Notes: generated from the letters alone by a model not told the origin. Shown: positions 1 to 6,770, counted from the stretch's first letter. The stretch is DNA of 7,486 nucleotides from Verrucomicrobiota bacterium (GCA_023457715.1 JAEWKR010000108.1:1-7486), one strand, 5' to 3'. Program-made: numbers and translations.

Positions 1-185
1 GCCAGCGATTCGAAATCCGAGGAGGGACGTGGCGAAAACGCGGGCTCCGCCGATCGACTCGCTGGCGCTCCTCGCTACGTTCGGATAGCCGCGGACTCGT
101 TCGATGTTCGATGTTCGATGTTCGACCTGGATTCCGAAGTGGCAAAATCGGTACTCAGGCTGAACGCTGGCCGCTCCGACCGCTC
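1..185. other. Left-edge region without a supportable gene
   Basis: This stretch lies downstream of the flavodoxin-like gene. All three plus frames are open over much of it, as expected of GC-rich DNA, and none has a start in the window or a recognisable protein. One plus frame, open from the window edge, stops at TAA 187-189, overlapping the minus-strand stop, but its translation includes the 7-bp tandem repeat and looks non-coding. An 8-bp inverted repeat is present (GCCAGCGA at 1-8, TCGCTGGC at 59-66). The wording of 1-90 resembles intergenic repeat DNA that I recall from Opitutaceae, but that is memory, not a search. Confidence 0.4.
100..125. repeat. Short tandem repeat, unit TTCGATG, about 3.7 copies
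   Basis: Three exact head-to-tail copies of TTCGATG (100-106, 107-113, 114-120) are followed by a partial TTCGA (121-125). The array lies 61 nt beyond the stop of the flavodoxin-like gene, in non-coding DNA. Seven-base units would shift frame between copies, which fits a non-coding location. Copy number could vary by slippage. Confidence 0.85.
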
Positions 186-581
186 CTAAGCCACCAATTC
201 CGCAGCGGGGAGCTGACCCTGCAGGGCCGTGAGCGCCGGCCGGCGCGCCGGCTTTTCAATCGAGATCGTCCAGGCATCGTTCGGCCCCGAAATCACGACC
301 AGGGTGGTCCGCCGGCCATGCGCCGCGTCGATGAACCGGCTGATCCAGTGCTCCACCGCCGGGGTGATTCCCTGCGGAGTGCTGCTCGCAATGACGACGA
401 CGTCCGCCTCGAGCGCGGCACTGGTGGCCCGGTCCTGCCAGTGCGAACTGACCAGCTGGTCACAGCGCCACAGCAGGGGCCGGATTTCCACCGGCAAGCC
501 GGTGCGCAGCATGCCCTGGCCCACCGCCGCCGTGGCACGGCGAACCGCCGGAAGATCGGCATAGCCGATGAATACCTTCAT
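186..581 (-). CDS. Small flavodoxin-like hypothetical protein (131 aa)
   Basis: The function is not established. Residues 1-7 (MKVFIGY) form a first beta-strand and the rest alternates strands and helices as in a flavodoxin-like fold: VEIRPLLWRCDQL at 31-43, ADVVVIASS at 59-67, ITPAVEHWISRFI at 72-84, TTLVVISGP at 92-100. The piece from VVIASS to the ITPAVEHW helix recalls the flavodoxin SPT loop and the helix after it. The usual FMN phosphate loop (S/T-rich, GNT) is absent: residues 7-12 are YADLPA. The LWRxDxL and AD-VVIA-x-W pattern resembles small hypothetical proteins common in Verrucomicrobiota. There is no signal peptide, so it is probably cytoplasmic. ATG 581 was chosen because it starts directly at the first strand; ATG 644 and GTG 695 would add a basic, proline-rich tail unlike the fold. 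No clear Shine-Dalgarno site precedes any of these starts. A redox or flavin role is only inference. Confidence 0.72.
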   Translation of the reverse strand: MKVFIGYADLPAVRRATAAVGQGMLRTGLPVEIRPLLWRCDQLVSSHWQDRATSAALEADVVVIASSTPQGITPAVEHWISRFIDAAHGRRTTLVVISGPNDAWTISIEKPARRPALTALQGQLPAAELVA

Positions 582-646
582 GGTCAGCCCGGGCCGGGAG
601 GGGGCGGTCCGGGAACGGCGGTGAGGGGACGGCGGGGTCTTCATGC

Positions 647-668
647 GTGGGCCGAGCTTATCGGCCAC
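647..668 (-). other. Hairpin in the leader of the flavodoxin-like gene
   Basis: The arms GGCCGA (650-655) and TCGGCC (661-666) are perfectly complementary around the five-base loop GCTTA. The pairing extends to GT (647-648) with AC (667-668) if G649 is bulged. It lies 66 nt upstream of the chosen start and just upstream of the alternative ATG at 644. It has no T-run after it, so it looks more like a leader structure than a terminator. Confidence 0.45.
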
Positions 669-741
669 CCCGCGGTCCCGCAGTGGGGTGCGCACAGTAT
701 TTTTACGCGGGACGACGACGGTGCAGCTCGCGAGCGTTCGG

Positions 742-817
742 GTAGGGACGGTGCTTCACCCCGCGCGCGCGCGTACCCGAGTTTCCACGGCGGGCCGAAG
801 CACCGCCCACCCCCTAC
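742..817 (-). terminator. Long interrupted hairpin at the end of the small basic gene
   Basis: A nine-base perfect inverted repeat (CGGTGCTTC 749-757, GAAGCACCG 797-805) is extended outward by GTAGGG (742-747) with CCCTAC (812-817) across a small bulge. It is extended inward by CCCGC (760-764) with GCGGG (790-794) across a 2x2 internal loop. The stem begins at the stop codon of the minus-strand gene ending at 814, where an end-of-transcript structure belongs. The apical loop holds an alternating (CG)6 run at 762-773. No U-tract follows on the minus strand, so the termination role is inference; it could instead be a structured leader of the next gene. Confidence 0.45.
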
Positions 818-1098
818 TGCTTCGTCTTGTTTCGACCCGTGCGGCTGCCCTTTGCCTGATTGCCGCGTCGTTTGGCGCGCGTGCCCACCTTGGGGCTGCG
901 CCAGCTTTGGGAGCGCGTGCGCGCGGCGGAGCTGCGCAGCGAGGCAGCGCGCCCCGGACGGCGCCGGCCGCGCAACAGCTGCCCGCTCGCGCCGGGAGCA
1001 TCCTTCTGGTCGGCCTCGCCGGTATCAACCGGAGTGCGGCGCAGGGCCTTCACCGGCCGCTCGACGCGCATGGATCGGTTCGTTGTGGCTCGTGGCAT
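814..1098 (-). CDS. Small, strongly basic hypothetical protein (94 aa)
   Basis: I do not recognise a family. The product has 20 Arg and 7 Lys against 5 acidic residues in 94 aa and ends in a Lys/Arg/Gly/Asn tail (AKRRGNQAKGSRTGRNKTKQ). No membrane segment, signal peptide or catalytic motif is visible. Such a composition would suit a nucleic-acid-binding or nucleoid or ribosome-associated protein, but this is only a guess from charge. ATG 1098 is preferred because GGGGATT just precedes it and because a hairpin (1109-1142) lies between it and the upstream gene. A longer form from TTG 1182 would overlap the NHL gene stop as TTGA and read through that hairpin. ATG 1071 is also possible. Support for coding comes from lysine and asparagine codons unusual for random GC-rich shadow frames and from the hairpin right at the stop. 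Several overlapping frames are also open, so it may not be a gene. Confidence 0.42.
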   Translation of the reverse strand: MPRATTNRSMRVERPVKALRRTPVDTGEADQKDAPGASGQLLRGRRRPGRAASLRSSAARTRSQSWRSPKVGTRAKRRGNQAKGSRTGRNKTKQ

Positions 1099-1108
1099 AA
1101 TCCCCACT

Positions 1109-1142
1109 GTCCGCCGGAGATGGGGGCAGTTCCCCGGCGGAC
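1109..1142 (-). terminator. GC-rich inverted repeat downstream of the NHL gene
   Basis: GTCCGCCGG (1109-1117) and CCGGCGGAC (1134-1142) are perfectly complementary 9-bp arms around a 16-base loop. The structure starts 37 nt beyond the NHL protein stop and ends 11 nt before the start of the small basic gene. The position fits a terminator or an intercistronic stabilising hairpin. A U-tract is lacking (the minus strand continues AGTGGGGATT), so classical intrinsic termination is uncertain. Confidence 0.5.
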
Positions 1143-1178
1143 GCCGTTCGCGTCGTCCGTTGCCCGGACGCGCAAGGG

Positions 1179-3086
1179 TCAAGGCAGCTCGTACACCTCG
1201 GCCAGCGATGTGCCGGTGGTTTCACCCACGCCGCTGATGATCGCGCTGTACGCGCCGGGGGCCAGGGTAACGACCACCGCCGCATCCGCACTGCCAGCGT
1301 CGAAGGGGAACGCGCCGCACGAGGAAGCCGCGGCTGAAATGTCCGCCGCCGAAGTGGGAGCGGGTCCGCCCGCCACCGCGAGCGGAGTACCCCAGTCGTT
1401 GTTCCGGGCGATCAGCGTCTGGGTCGAGGAGTAGATGCTCAGCTGCGGGTTCGCGAGAGCGCCCGTGACGCCATAGGGAGTCAGCGCCGGACCGGCACCG
1501 CGGATCAGCACCCGCTTCGGCTCGGTGCCCCCGATGATGAACCCGGCGACGAGCACGCCGTCGCCCGTCCCCACGGCCCCGCGCGTCGAAATATTGATCG
1601 CGCGTGAAGCGGTGGTCGCTTCCGCATCATAAACCTCCACGAGGGCAACACCGTCGCCGCCGTTGGCTCCGGCCTGCGCCGTATAGATGCCCGGCGGCAG
1701 CGTGATCAGCAGCGCGGCGTCCTTGCTCGCGGCCGGCAGGGCAAAGGCATACAGCCGCTGAGCGGCGGCAGCCACGGCGGGATCGCCGCCCCAGTCCTCG
1801 TTTTCCGCCACCAAAGCCTTGTCGGAGCCGTAGACCTGAAGCTTCGGATTCGGCAGCGCACCGGCGACACCATAGTCCGCCAGGGTCGGGCCGACGGCGC
1901 GGATCAGAACCGTCTTCGGCGCCGAGCCGGAGATCACGAACCCGGCGATCAGCGGAGCATCCGCCGAGGTGCGCAACCGGGTGGAGACGTTGACGAACGG
2001 CGACTTCGCGCCCGAACCGCCGCCACCGCTCGTGGGGGGAGGCTGGTTGAGGTCGAACTTCTGCACGCGGGTGTTGTAGTAGTCCGACACATACGCCTTG
2101 CCGGCCGCGTCGACGACGACCTGGAACGGCAGCTTGAACTGTCCGCCCGCTTCACCGTACGTGCCCCACTTCAGGGCAAAGGTCCCGTCGGGGTTGAACT
2201 TCTGGATCCGCTGGTGCGCAAGGTCGGGAGCCGTCGGCTGGTCCGGATGCGGGTTCGTCTCGGCCACATACATGGCGCCCGCGGCGTCGAAACTGATCCA
2301 GGTCGGCGTCAGGAACTGCCCGTCGGCCGTGCCGTGCGACCCCACCGTCGCGAGATGGTTGCCGTTGGGGCCGAACTTCTGGAGCCGGCTGTTCCCGCCG
2401 TCAGCCACCCACACGTTGCCGGCCGCGTCCAGCGCGATGCCGTACGGCCGCAGGAACTTGCCCGCCGTCGTGCCCGTGCCGCCCCACGCCGTGACAAACT
2501 GGGCCTCCCACGCCGTGCCGTTGTGCACGACGCGGAATTTCTGCACCCGGTCGTTGTCATGGTCCACCACGTACACATGCCCCGCCGCATCCGCCGCGAT
2601 GCCGATCGGAGAGCGGAATTGTCCCGGCTCGGTGCCCCCGATGCCCCAGCCCATCACAAACTGACCCGCGTTGGTGATGCGGTGCACGCGATTGTTGCCC
2701 CGCTCCGCCACGTAGAGGTCACGGGTCGTGGGTTCGATGGCGACACCGAAAGGATTGTTGAACTCCACCGGTCCGTTGCCGGTTTGACCGTAGGCGGCGA
2801 GCCGCTGGCCGGTGTTGGCGTCATACTTCACGATCCGGCCGAAGCGCTGGTCGGCGACATACAGGACAGGGCTGGCGCCGTTGGCGTCGAGCGCCAGGCC
2901 CGTGGGACCAAGGCGGCCAATGTCATCGGTGCTCCACTCCGCGACGAAACGCTGGGCGTGGAGCAGCGGCGCGGTCAACGCCAGCAGCAACGCGGCGGCA
3001 AGCGGACGCACGGCGGACGAGTGGAAGGCCGCGGCCCGGCGGACGCGGAGGGGAGCAGGACGGAGGTCGGTGGAAGGAAGGTTCAT
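1179..3086 (-). CDS. Secreted six-blade NHL beta-propeller protein with two C-terminal Verrucomicrobiota-type modules (635 aa)
   Basis: A long n-region with several Arg precedes a hydrophobic core (PLAAALLLALTAPLL, about 28-42) and a likely signal peptidase site at HA-Q (43-45), so the protein should be exported. About six NHL repeats follow, near 47-90, 97-140, 143-186, 197-240, 245-300 and 303-346. Each has the pattern W/YG...G-QF..P.GIA.D.AG..YV.D..N.R.QKF, which predicts a closed six-blade propeller. A Pro/Ser/Gly linker (349-360) leads to two related modules, about 363-490 and 495-635. Both contain V/INISTR, AGF-I-G, PK-VLIR--GP, GV-GAL-NP-L--Y, DWG and PG-Y-A--. The second module has an insert near 570-590 that carries the only cysteine. 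NHL propellers usually bind proteins, glycans or RNA; the ligand here is unknown and no enzyme motif is seen. Only one Met is near the N-terminus, which supports this start, although no clear Shine-Dalgarno site precedes it. Confidence 0.9.
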   Translation of the reverse strand: MNLPSTDLRPAPLRVRRAAAFHSSAVRPLAAALLLALTAPLLHAQRFVAEWSTDDIGRLGPTGLALDANGASPVLYVADQRFGRIVKYDANTGQRLAAYGQTGNGPVEFNNPFGVAIEPTTRDLYVAERGNNRVHRITNAGQFVMGWGIGGTEPGQFRSPIGIAADAAGHVYVVDHDNDRVQKFRVVHNGTAWEAQFVTAWGGTGTTAGKFLRPYGIALDAAGNVWVADGGNSRLQKFGPNGNHLATVGSHGTADGQFLTPTWISFDAAGAMYVAETNPHPDQPTAPDLAHQRIQKFNPDGTFALKWGTYGEAGGQFKLPFQVVVDAAGKAYVSDYYNTRVQKFDLNQPPPTSGGGGSGAKSPFVNVSTRLRTSADAPLIAGFVISGSAPKTVLIRAVGPTLADYGVAGALPNPKLQVYGSDKALVAENEDWGGDPAVAAAAQRLYAFALPAASKDAALLITLPPGIYTAQAGANGGDGVALVEVYDAEATTASRAINISTRGAVGTGDGVLVAGFIIGGTEPKRVLIRGAGPALTPYGVTGALANPQLSIYSSTQTLIARNNDWGTPLAVAGGPAPTSAADISAAASSCGAFPFDAGSADAAVVVTLAPGAYSAIISGVGETTGTSLAEVYELP

Positions 3087-3133
3087 TCGAGGGCCAACAC
3101 GAGGCGACAGCCGCCTGGTGCAGGTCCCGATGA

Positions 3134-3159
3134 GACCCTAAAACGTCAAAACGGACCCT
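3134..3159 (-). promoter_or_regulatory. Pair of GACCCT direct repeats upstream of the NHL gene
   Basis: GACCCT occurs at 3134-3139 and again at 3154-3159, 20 bp apart or about two helical turns, with an AT-richer segment around ACGTCAAAAC between them. On the minus strand the segment reads AGGGTC-N14-AGGGTC and includes TTGACG, which resembles a -35 box, but no good -10 follows. It lies 48-73 nt upstream of the NHL start, a sensible place for an operator or promoter. Two six-base matches can arise by chance. Confidence 0.25.
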
Positions 3160-3208
3160 TAGGTCTGTGCCCCGTCGGAGGGTGGGTCGAGGCCCCAAAC
3201 CCCCGCTG

Positions 3209-3233
3209 CGCCCCCGCGCTGCTTCGGGGGGCG
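3209..3233 (-). terminator. GC-rich hairpin downstream of the tricorn protease gene
   Basis: CGCCCCC (3209-3215) pairs with GGGGGCG (3227-3233) around an 11-base loop, 39 nt beyond the protease stop and before the NHL gene. A smaller hairpin (ACTCC 3253-3257, GGAGT 3260-3264, two-base loop) lies between it and the stop. On the minus strand only TTT follows at some distance, so it is at best a weak intrinsic terminator. It does suggest that the protease and NHL genes are separate transcription units. Confidence 0.4.
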
Positions 3234-3271
3234 GGGCCAGCGGTCGCCGGCCACTCCCCGGAGTCCTCCAG

Positions 3272-6200
3272 CTACCTCGACCGATCCGGGCCGGGCGGCG
3301 GAGGCGGCAGAGCTATCTCCTTCGTCTTCAACTCCTCCAGCGCCTGCGCAATGCCGCGGTCGAGCTGCTGGTCCTCGCCCTTGAACTCACGCGCCGGGTC
3401 ATTCACGACCACGATGTCCGGTTCGACGCCGATGCCTTCGACCTGCCACCGTTTGCCGTCCACTGAATAAAATGTGAATTCCGGCCGCGACATCATGCCG
3501 CCATCCATGAAGGGCAGCGTCCCGCGGATGCCCACCACCCCGCCCCACGTCCGCTTCCCGATCACCTTCCCCATGCCCAGCGTCTGGAATCGGAACGGGA
3601 AGATGTCGCCGTCGGAGGCGGAGAACTCGTTGGCAAGGCAGACCAGCGGACCCGCCATCATCGAGTCCGGGTTGGCGAAGGGTTTGCTGTTGCGGTACAC
3701 GTTCCAGCCCACCAGCTGGCGCCGCAGCCGCTCGATCACCTGAGCCGAGACGTTGCCGCCGCCGTTGCCGCGGACGTCGATGATCAGCGCCTTGCGGGTC
3801 AGCTGGGGGTAGAAGTGCTTCGCGAACTCGTTCAGCCCTTCGGGTCCCATGTCAGGAATATGGATATACCCCACCTTCCCGCCCGTCTTCTCGGTCACGT
3901 GGGCGATGTTCTTCTGCACCCAGGCATGGTAGTAGAGCGAGGACTCATCCGCGATCGGCACCACGACAACGTCGCGCGCCCCCTCGTCGACCGGCCGGGC
4001 GTTGACCCGCAGCACCACCTGCCTGCCCGCGGTGCCCACCAGGGCGGCGAACAGGTTGGGCACGTCCCGCACCGGCCGGCCATCCACGGCGAGGATGAAG
4101 TCGCCCTCCTTCACGTCCACGCCGATCTCGGTCAGGGGCGAGCGGGCGCTGTCCTGCCAGTTCTCGCCCTTCAGGATGCGGTCGATCCGGTACGCCTTTG
4201 ACGCGGGGTCGCGCGACACCTCCGCCCCCAGCAGCCCGGTGCGGATCCGCCGCGGCGAGTTGGCCCGGTCGCCCAGCCCGACGTAGGCATGGCCGACATT
4301 GAGCTCCCCGATCATCTCCCCGATCACGTAGGTGAGATCATTGCGGTGGCGGACATGCGGCAGCAGCCGCGCATAGCGCTCGCGCATCGCCGGCCAGTCC
4401 ACGCCATGGAGGTTCTCCACGTAGAAAAAGTCGCGCATCTGCCGCCAGCTCTCATGGAAGATCTGCCGCCACTCCGCGACCGGCTCCACGTTCGTCTCCA
4501 GCCCGCTGAGATCCAGCTTGTCCTTGTCCTTGATCTCCGCCTTCGCCGACGGGGCATCGATCAGCGCGTGTTCCCGCCGCTGCGAGATGAGCACCTTTTT
4601 GCCATCGGCGGTGAAGATTGCGCTGGTGACGCCGGCCAGGATCTCCGTCTCCTTGCGCTCCTTGAGGTCGTACAGGAAGTACGAGCCCCGCGGGCGGGTG
4701 GCATCGGCGGCCTCCGTGCTGGGAATCCGGATATAGAAAACCTTGTCGCCGCTCATCGCCAGCGCGGTGTAATTGGACGGCGTGATCGGCAGCCCGACCA
4801 CCCGCCCCGGGAGACCGTCGAGGTCCACCTGGACGACCGGCGGCTTCCGGCGGGCGTCCTTCTTCGCCGCCTCCGCCTTGCCATTCGCGTCCGCCCCCTC
4901 CGCGGCCGCGTCCTCCACCTTGGTCGCCTGCGTACCGGCTGAAGCCGGCGCTACGGGGTGCGCCGTGACGCCGGCTGCAGCGGGCGGCTCCGCCGGCGCT
5001 TCGTCCGCGAGAATCGTCACTTCGTCGCTGCGCGGCTTGAGCGGCGACTCGGTCGCCTTCGCGAGCGTGAAGACGTACACCCGCTCCATGTCCTGGTAGA
5101 TGTGGTTGAACTCCAGATTTCCGTACGTCGGCTTGAAGTCGCGCGCGGACGCCACGAGCAGGTGCTTCCCGTCTTCGCTGAACGCCGGCGAATTCACGTG
5201 GAACCAGCCGTCGGTGACGTCATGCGCCTGCTTCTGGTCCACCGAGTACAGCCGGAGCCGGCCGTAATCGTTGGCCACGTTGAAGCCCAGCTTCTCCTGC
5301 AGGACGTACGCGATCCATTTGCTGTCGGGCGACCAGACGCGGTCCCCCACTTCAAACTCCGTCGCCTGCTCGACCAGCGTCACCTCGCGGGTGGTCACGT
5401 CGACGAAACGCAGCCGCAGCTTGCGGTCGGTCCAGAGCAGCTTGCGACTGTCGGGCGACCAGCTCGGCGCGTAGTAATAGGTGTCCGCCTGGTTCGTCAG
5501 TTGCTGCGGCGCGCCCTTGCCGTCCTGCGGGCGGATCCAGAGTTCGTTCTCGCCGCTCTCGTCGGAAATGTAGGCGATCCAGCGGCCATCGGGTGACCAG
5601 CTCGCGTCCCGCTCGTGGACGCCGGGGGTGTTCGTGAGGTTGCGGATCGCCCCGTTGCGGGCGGGCACCGAGAAGACGTCCCCGCGGGCGACGACGACGG
5701 CCCGCTTGCCATCCGGCGAGGGGCGCACCCGGCTGACAAACTCCGTCACCTTCTTCACCTCGGCGCGGGCGCTGGCGAAGTCCTCCTTGATCGTGATCGG
5801 CACCCGGCGCGGCTGGCCGGTCTGGAGGTCGAAGTGCCACACGTAGCCGGCCTGCTCGAAGACGATGCCGCCCCGGCCCAGCGACGGGAACTTGATGTCA
5901 AAATCGGTGAATTGCGTGTGCTGCCGGGTCTGCCGGGAAGCCAGGTCGTAGGAGTAGAGGTTCATCCGACCGGTGCGGTCCGAGATGAAGTAGACGCGGT
6001 TGTCGGGGGCCCACATCGGGATGATGTCCTGCGCGGCATGGTTCGTGATGTTCTCCACCGCGCCGGTCTTGAAGTCGAAGACCCAGACGTCGTCCGCCAT
6101 GCCGCCCTGATAACGCTTCCAGGTGCGGAATTCGCGAAACACCTGGTTGTAGGCCATCCGCGTGTCGTCCGGCGAGAAGCTGAGGAACCCGCCGCGCGGC

Positions 6201-6706
6201 ACCGGCAGCTGGCGCGGCACCTCCGCATCGAGACCCACCGTGTAGAGCTGACCGATGAAGTCGTTGAAGGAGCGCATCCGCGAGCGGAAGGCGATTTCCG
6301 GCGCCGTGTTCTTCCAGGCCATCACCAGGTTGTTGGGGCCCATGCGGTCCGACACGTCGTCGCGGCCGAGCGTTGCCGAGTAGGTCAGCCGCTTCGGCAC
6401 CCCGCCGTCGGCCGGCATGACGAACACCTCGGTGTTGCCGTCGTACTGCGCGGTGAACGCGAGCTGGGCACCGTCGGCGGAGAACCGCGGGAAAATGGCG
6501 TAACCCGGCGCATCGGTCAGGCGCCGGGCGACGCCGCCCTGCATCGGAACCGAGTACAGCTGGCCGGCGTAACTGAAGACGATGGATGTGCCATTGGTCG
6601 CCGGAAACCGCAGCAGGCGGGTCTGGCCTTCGTCAGCGGCGCGAGAGGGGTTCCACAGGATGGCAAGGGTGGCCATCGCAGTGAGGAAACGGGCGGATAG
6701 GCGCAT
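3272..6706 (-). CDS. Secreted tricorn-type protease, S41 family (1144 aa)
   Basis: This is a tricorn protease homologue, a large serine peptidase that trims peptides; the archaeal enzyme is cytosolic. Here residues 1-23 look like a signal peptide (AMATLAILWNPSRA before ADEG), predicting export to the periplasm. Order of domains: first beta-propeller about 29-305; second propeller about 320-550 with WSPDGRWIAY, WSPDSRK and WSPDSKWIAY repeats; an Ala/Pro-rich linker about 556-625; C1 with HESWRQMRDFFY (751-762); PDZ about 824-904; S41 C2 core with DVRGNGGG (977-984). Matching the Thermoplasma enzyme, His746 is H806, nucleophile Ser965-Asp966 is S1031-D1032 in SASDGD, and Glu1023 is E1090 in QVEGIG. 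The spacings of 225 and 59 residues agree with 219 and 58. Ser745 is Gly805 here. RTWGGVVGI (1052-1060) is a family signature. The tail is PPPPPGP. ATG 6706 gives the signal peptide, but only a weak ACCGGG precedes it. No tricorn-interacting peptidase gene is nearby. Confidence 0.95.
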   Translation of the reverse strand: MRLSARFLTAMATLAILWNPSRAADEGQTRLLRFPATNGTSIVFSYAGQLYSVPMQGGVARRLTDAPGYAIFPRFSADGAQLAFTAQYDGNTEVFVMPADGGVPKRLTYSATLGRDDVSDRMGPNNLVMAWKNTAPEIAFRSRMRSFNDFIGQLYTVGLDAEVPRQLPVPRGGFLSFSPDDTRMAYNQVFREFRTWKRYQGGMADDVWVFDFKTGAVENITNHAAQDIIPMWAPDNRVYFISDRTGRMNLYSYDLASRQTRQHTQFTDFDIKFPSLGRGGIVFEQAGYVWHFDLQTGQPRRVPITIKEDFASARAEVKKVTEFVSRVRPSPDGKRAVVVARGDVFSVPARNGAIRNLTNTPGVHERDASWSPDGRWIAYISDESGENELWIRPQDGKGAPQQLTNQADTYYYAPSWSPDSRKLLWTDRKLRLRFVDVTTREVTLVEQATEFEVGDRVWSPDSKWIAYVLQEKLGFNVANDYGRLRLYSVDQKQAHDVTDGWFHVNSPAFSEDGKHLLVASARDFKPTYGNLEFNHIYQDMERVYVFTLAKATESPLKPRSDEVTILADEAPAEPPAAAGVTAHPVAPASAGTQATKVEDAAAEGADANGKAEAAKKDARRKPPVVQVDLDGLPGRVVGLPITPSNYTALAMSGDKVFYIRIPSTEAADATRPRGSYFLYDLKERKETEILAGVTSAIFTADGKKVLISQRREHALIDAPSAKAEIKDKDKLDLSGLETNVEPVAEWRQIFHESWRQMRDFFYVENLHGVDWPAMRERYARLLPHVRHRNDLTYVIGEMIGELNVGHAYVGLGDRANSPRRIRTGLLGAEVSRDPASKAYRIDRILKGENWQDSARSPLTEIGVDVKEGDFILAVDGRPVRDVPNLFAALVGTAGRQVVLRVNARPVDEGARDVVVVPIADESSLYYHAWVQKNIAHVTEKTGGKVGYIHIPDMGPEGLNEFAKHFYPQLTRKALIIDVRGNGGGNVSAQVIERLRRQLVGWNVYRNSKPFANPDSMMAGPLVCLANEFSASDGDIFPFRFQTLGMGKVIGKRTWGGVVGIRGTLPFMDGGMMSRPEFTFYSVDGKRWQVEGIGVEPDIVVVNDPAREFKGEDQQLDRGIAQALEELKTKEIALPPPPPGPDRSR
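4931..4955. repeat. 25-nt imperfect palindrome inside the tricorn gene linker
   Basis: The segment reads CGTA, CCGGCT, GA, AGCCGG, CGC, TACG. The inner six-base arms (4935-4940, 4943-4948) and outer four-base arms (4931-4934, 4952-4955) are both complementary. It is in frame and encodes about residues 584-592 (PVAPASAGT) within the low-complexity linker between the second propeller and C1. The GCCGGCTTCAGCCGG core resembles dispersed palindromes that I recall from GC-rich genomes, so it may be an inserted repeat that the linker tolerates. Only one copy is in this window. Confidence 0.5.
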
Positions 6707-6746
6707 CCCGGTATCGCAGCTACGAAGACATGCCGGGGAAAGCCAA

Positions 6747-6752
6747 ATTATG
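6747..6752 (-). promoter_or_regulatory. Possible -10 box for the tricorn protease gene
   Basis: On the minus strand CATAAT matches TATAAT at five of six positions and lies 41 nt before the start codon, implying a leader of roughly 34 nt. It sits in the least GC-rich piece of the segment, between the coding start and the repeat island. No good -35 hexamer is seen 16-18 nt upstream, so this is a weak call. Confidence 0.3.
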
Positions 6753-6770
6753 ACAAACGGCCGGCGAAAG

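Noticed and set aside
1..189. Frame open from the left edge to TAA 187-189 as a partial plus-strand gene
   Set aside because: The translation includes the TTCGATG tandem repeat and no known motif. All three plus frames are open over most of the stretch, so openness is not evidence.
756..1028. Alternative minus-strand frame of 90 codons overlapping the small basic gene
   Set aside because: Ala/Arg-rich with almost no Lys or Asn, it runs into the hairpin after 814; the 814-1098 frame is better placed.
111..1100. Long plus-strand open frame of 329 codons
   Set aside because: It runs antisense to the flavodoxin-like gene and the small basic gene and through intergenic hairpins. It is extremely Arg/Pro/Gly-rich with no motif, a typical GC-rich shadow.
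2214..3470. Plus-strand open frame of 418 codons
   Set aside because: It is antisense to the NHL gene, crosses the gap and enters the protease gene; no domain is seen.
5615..6700. Plus-strand open frame of 361 codons opposite the protease
   Set aside because: It is antisense to the well-supported beta-propeller coding region, with no recognisable domain; explained by high GC3 on the other strand.
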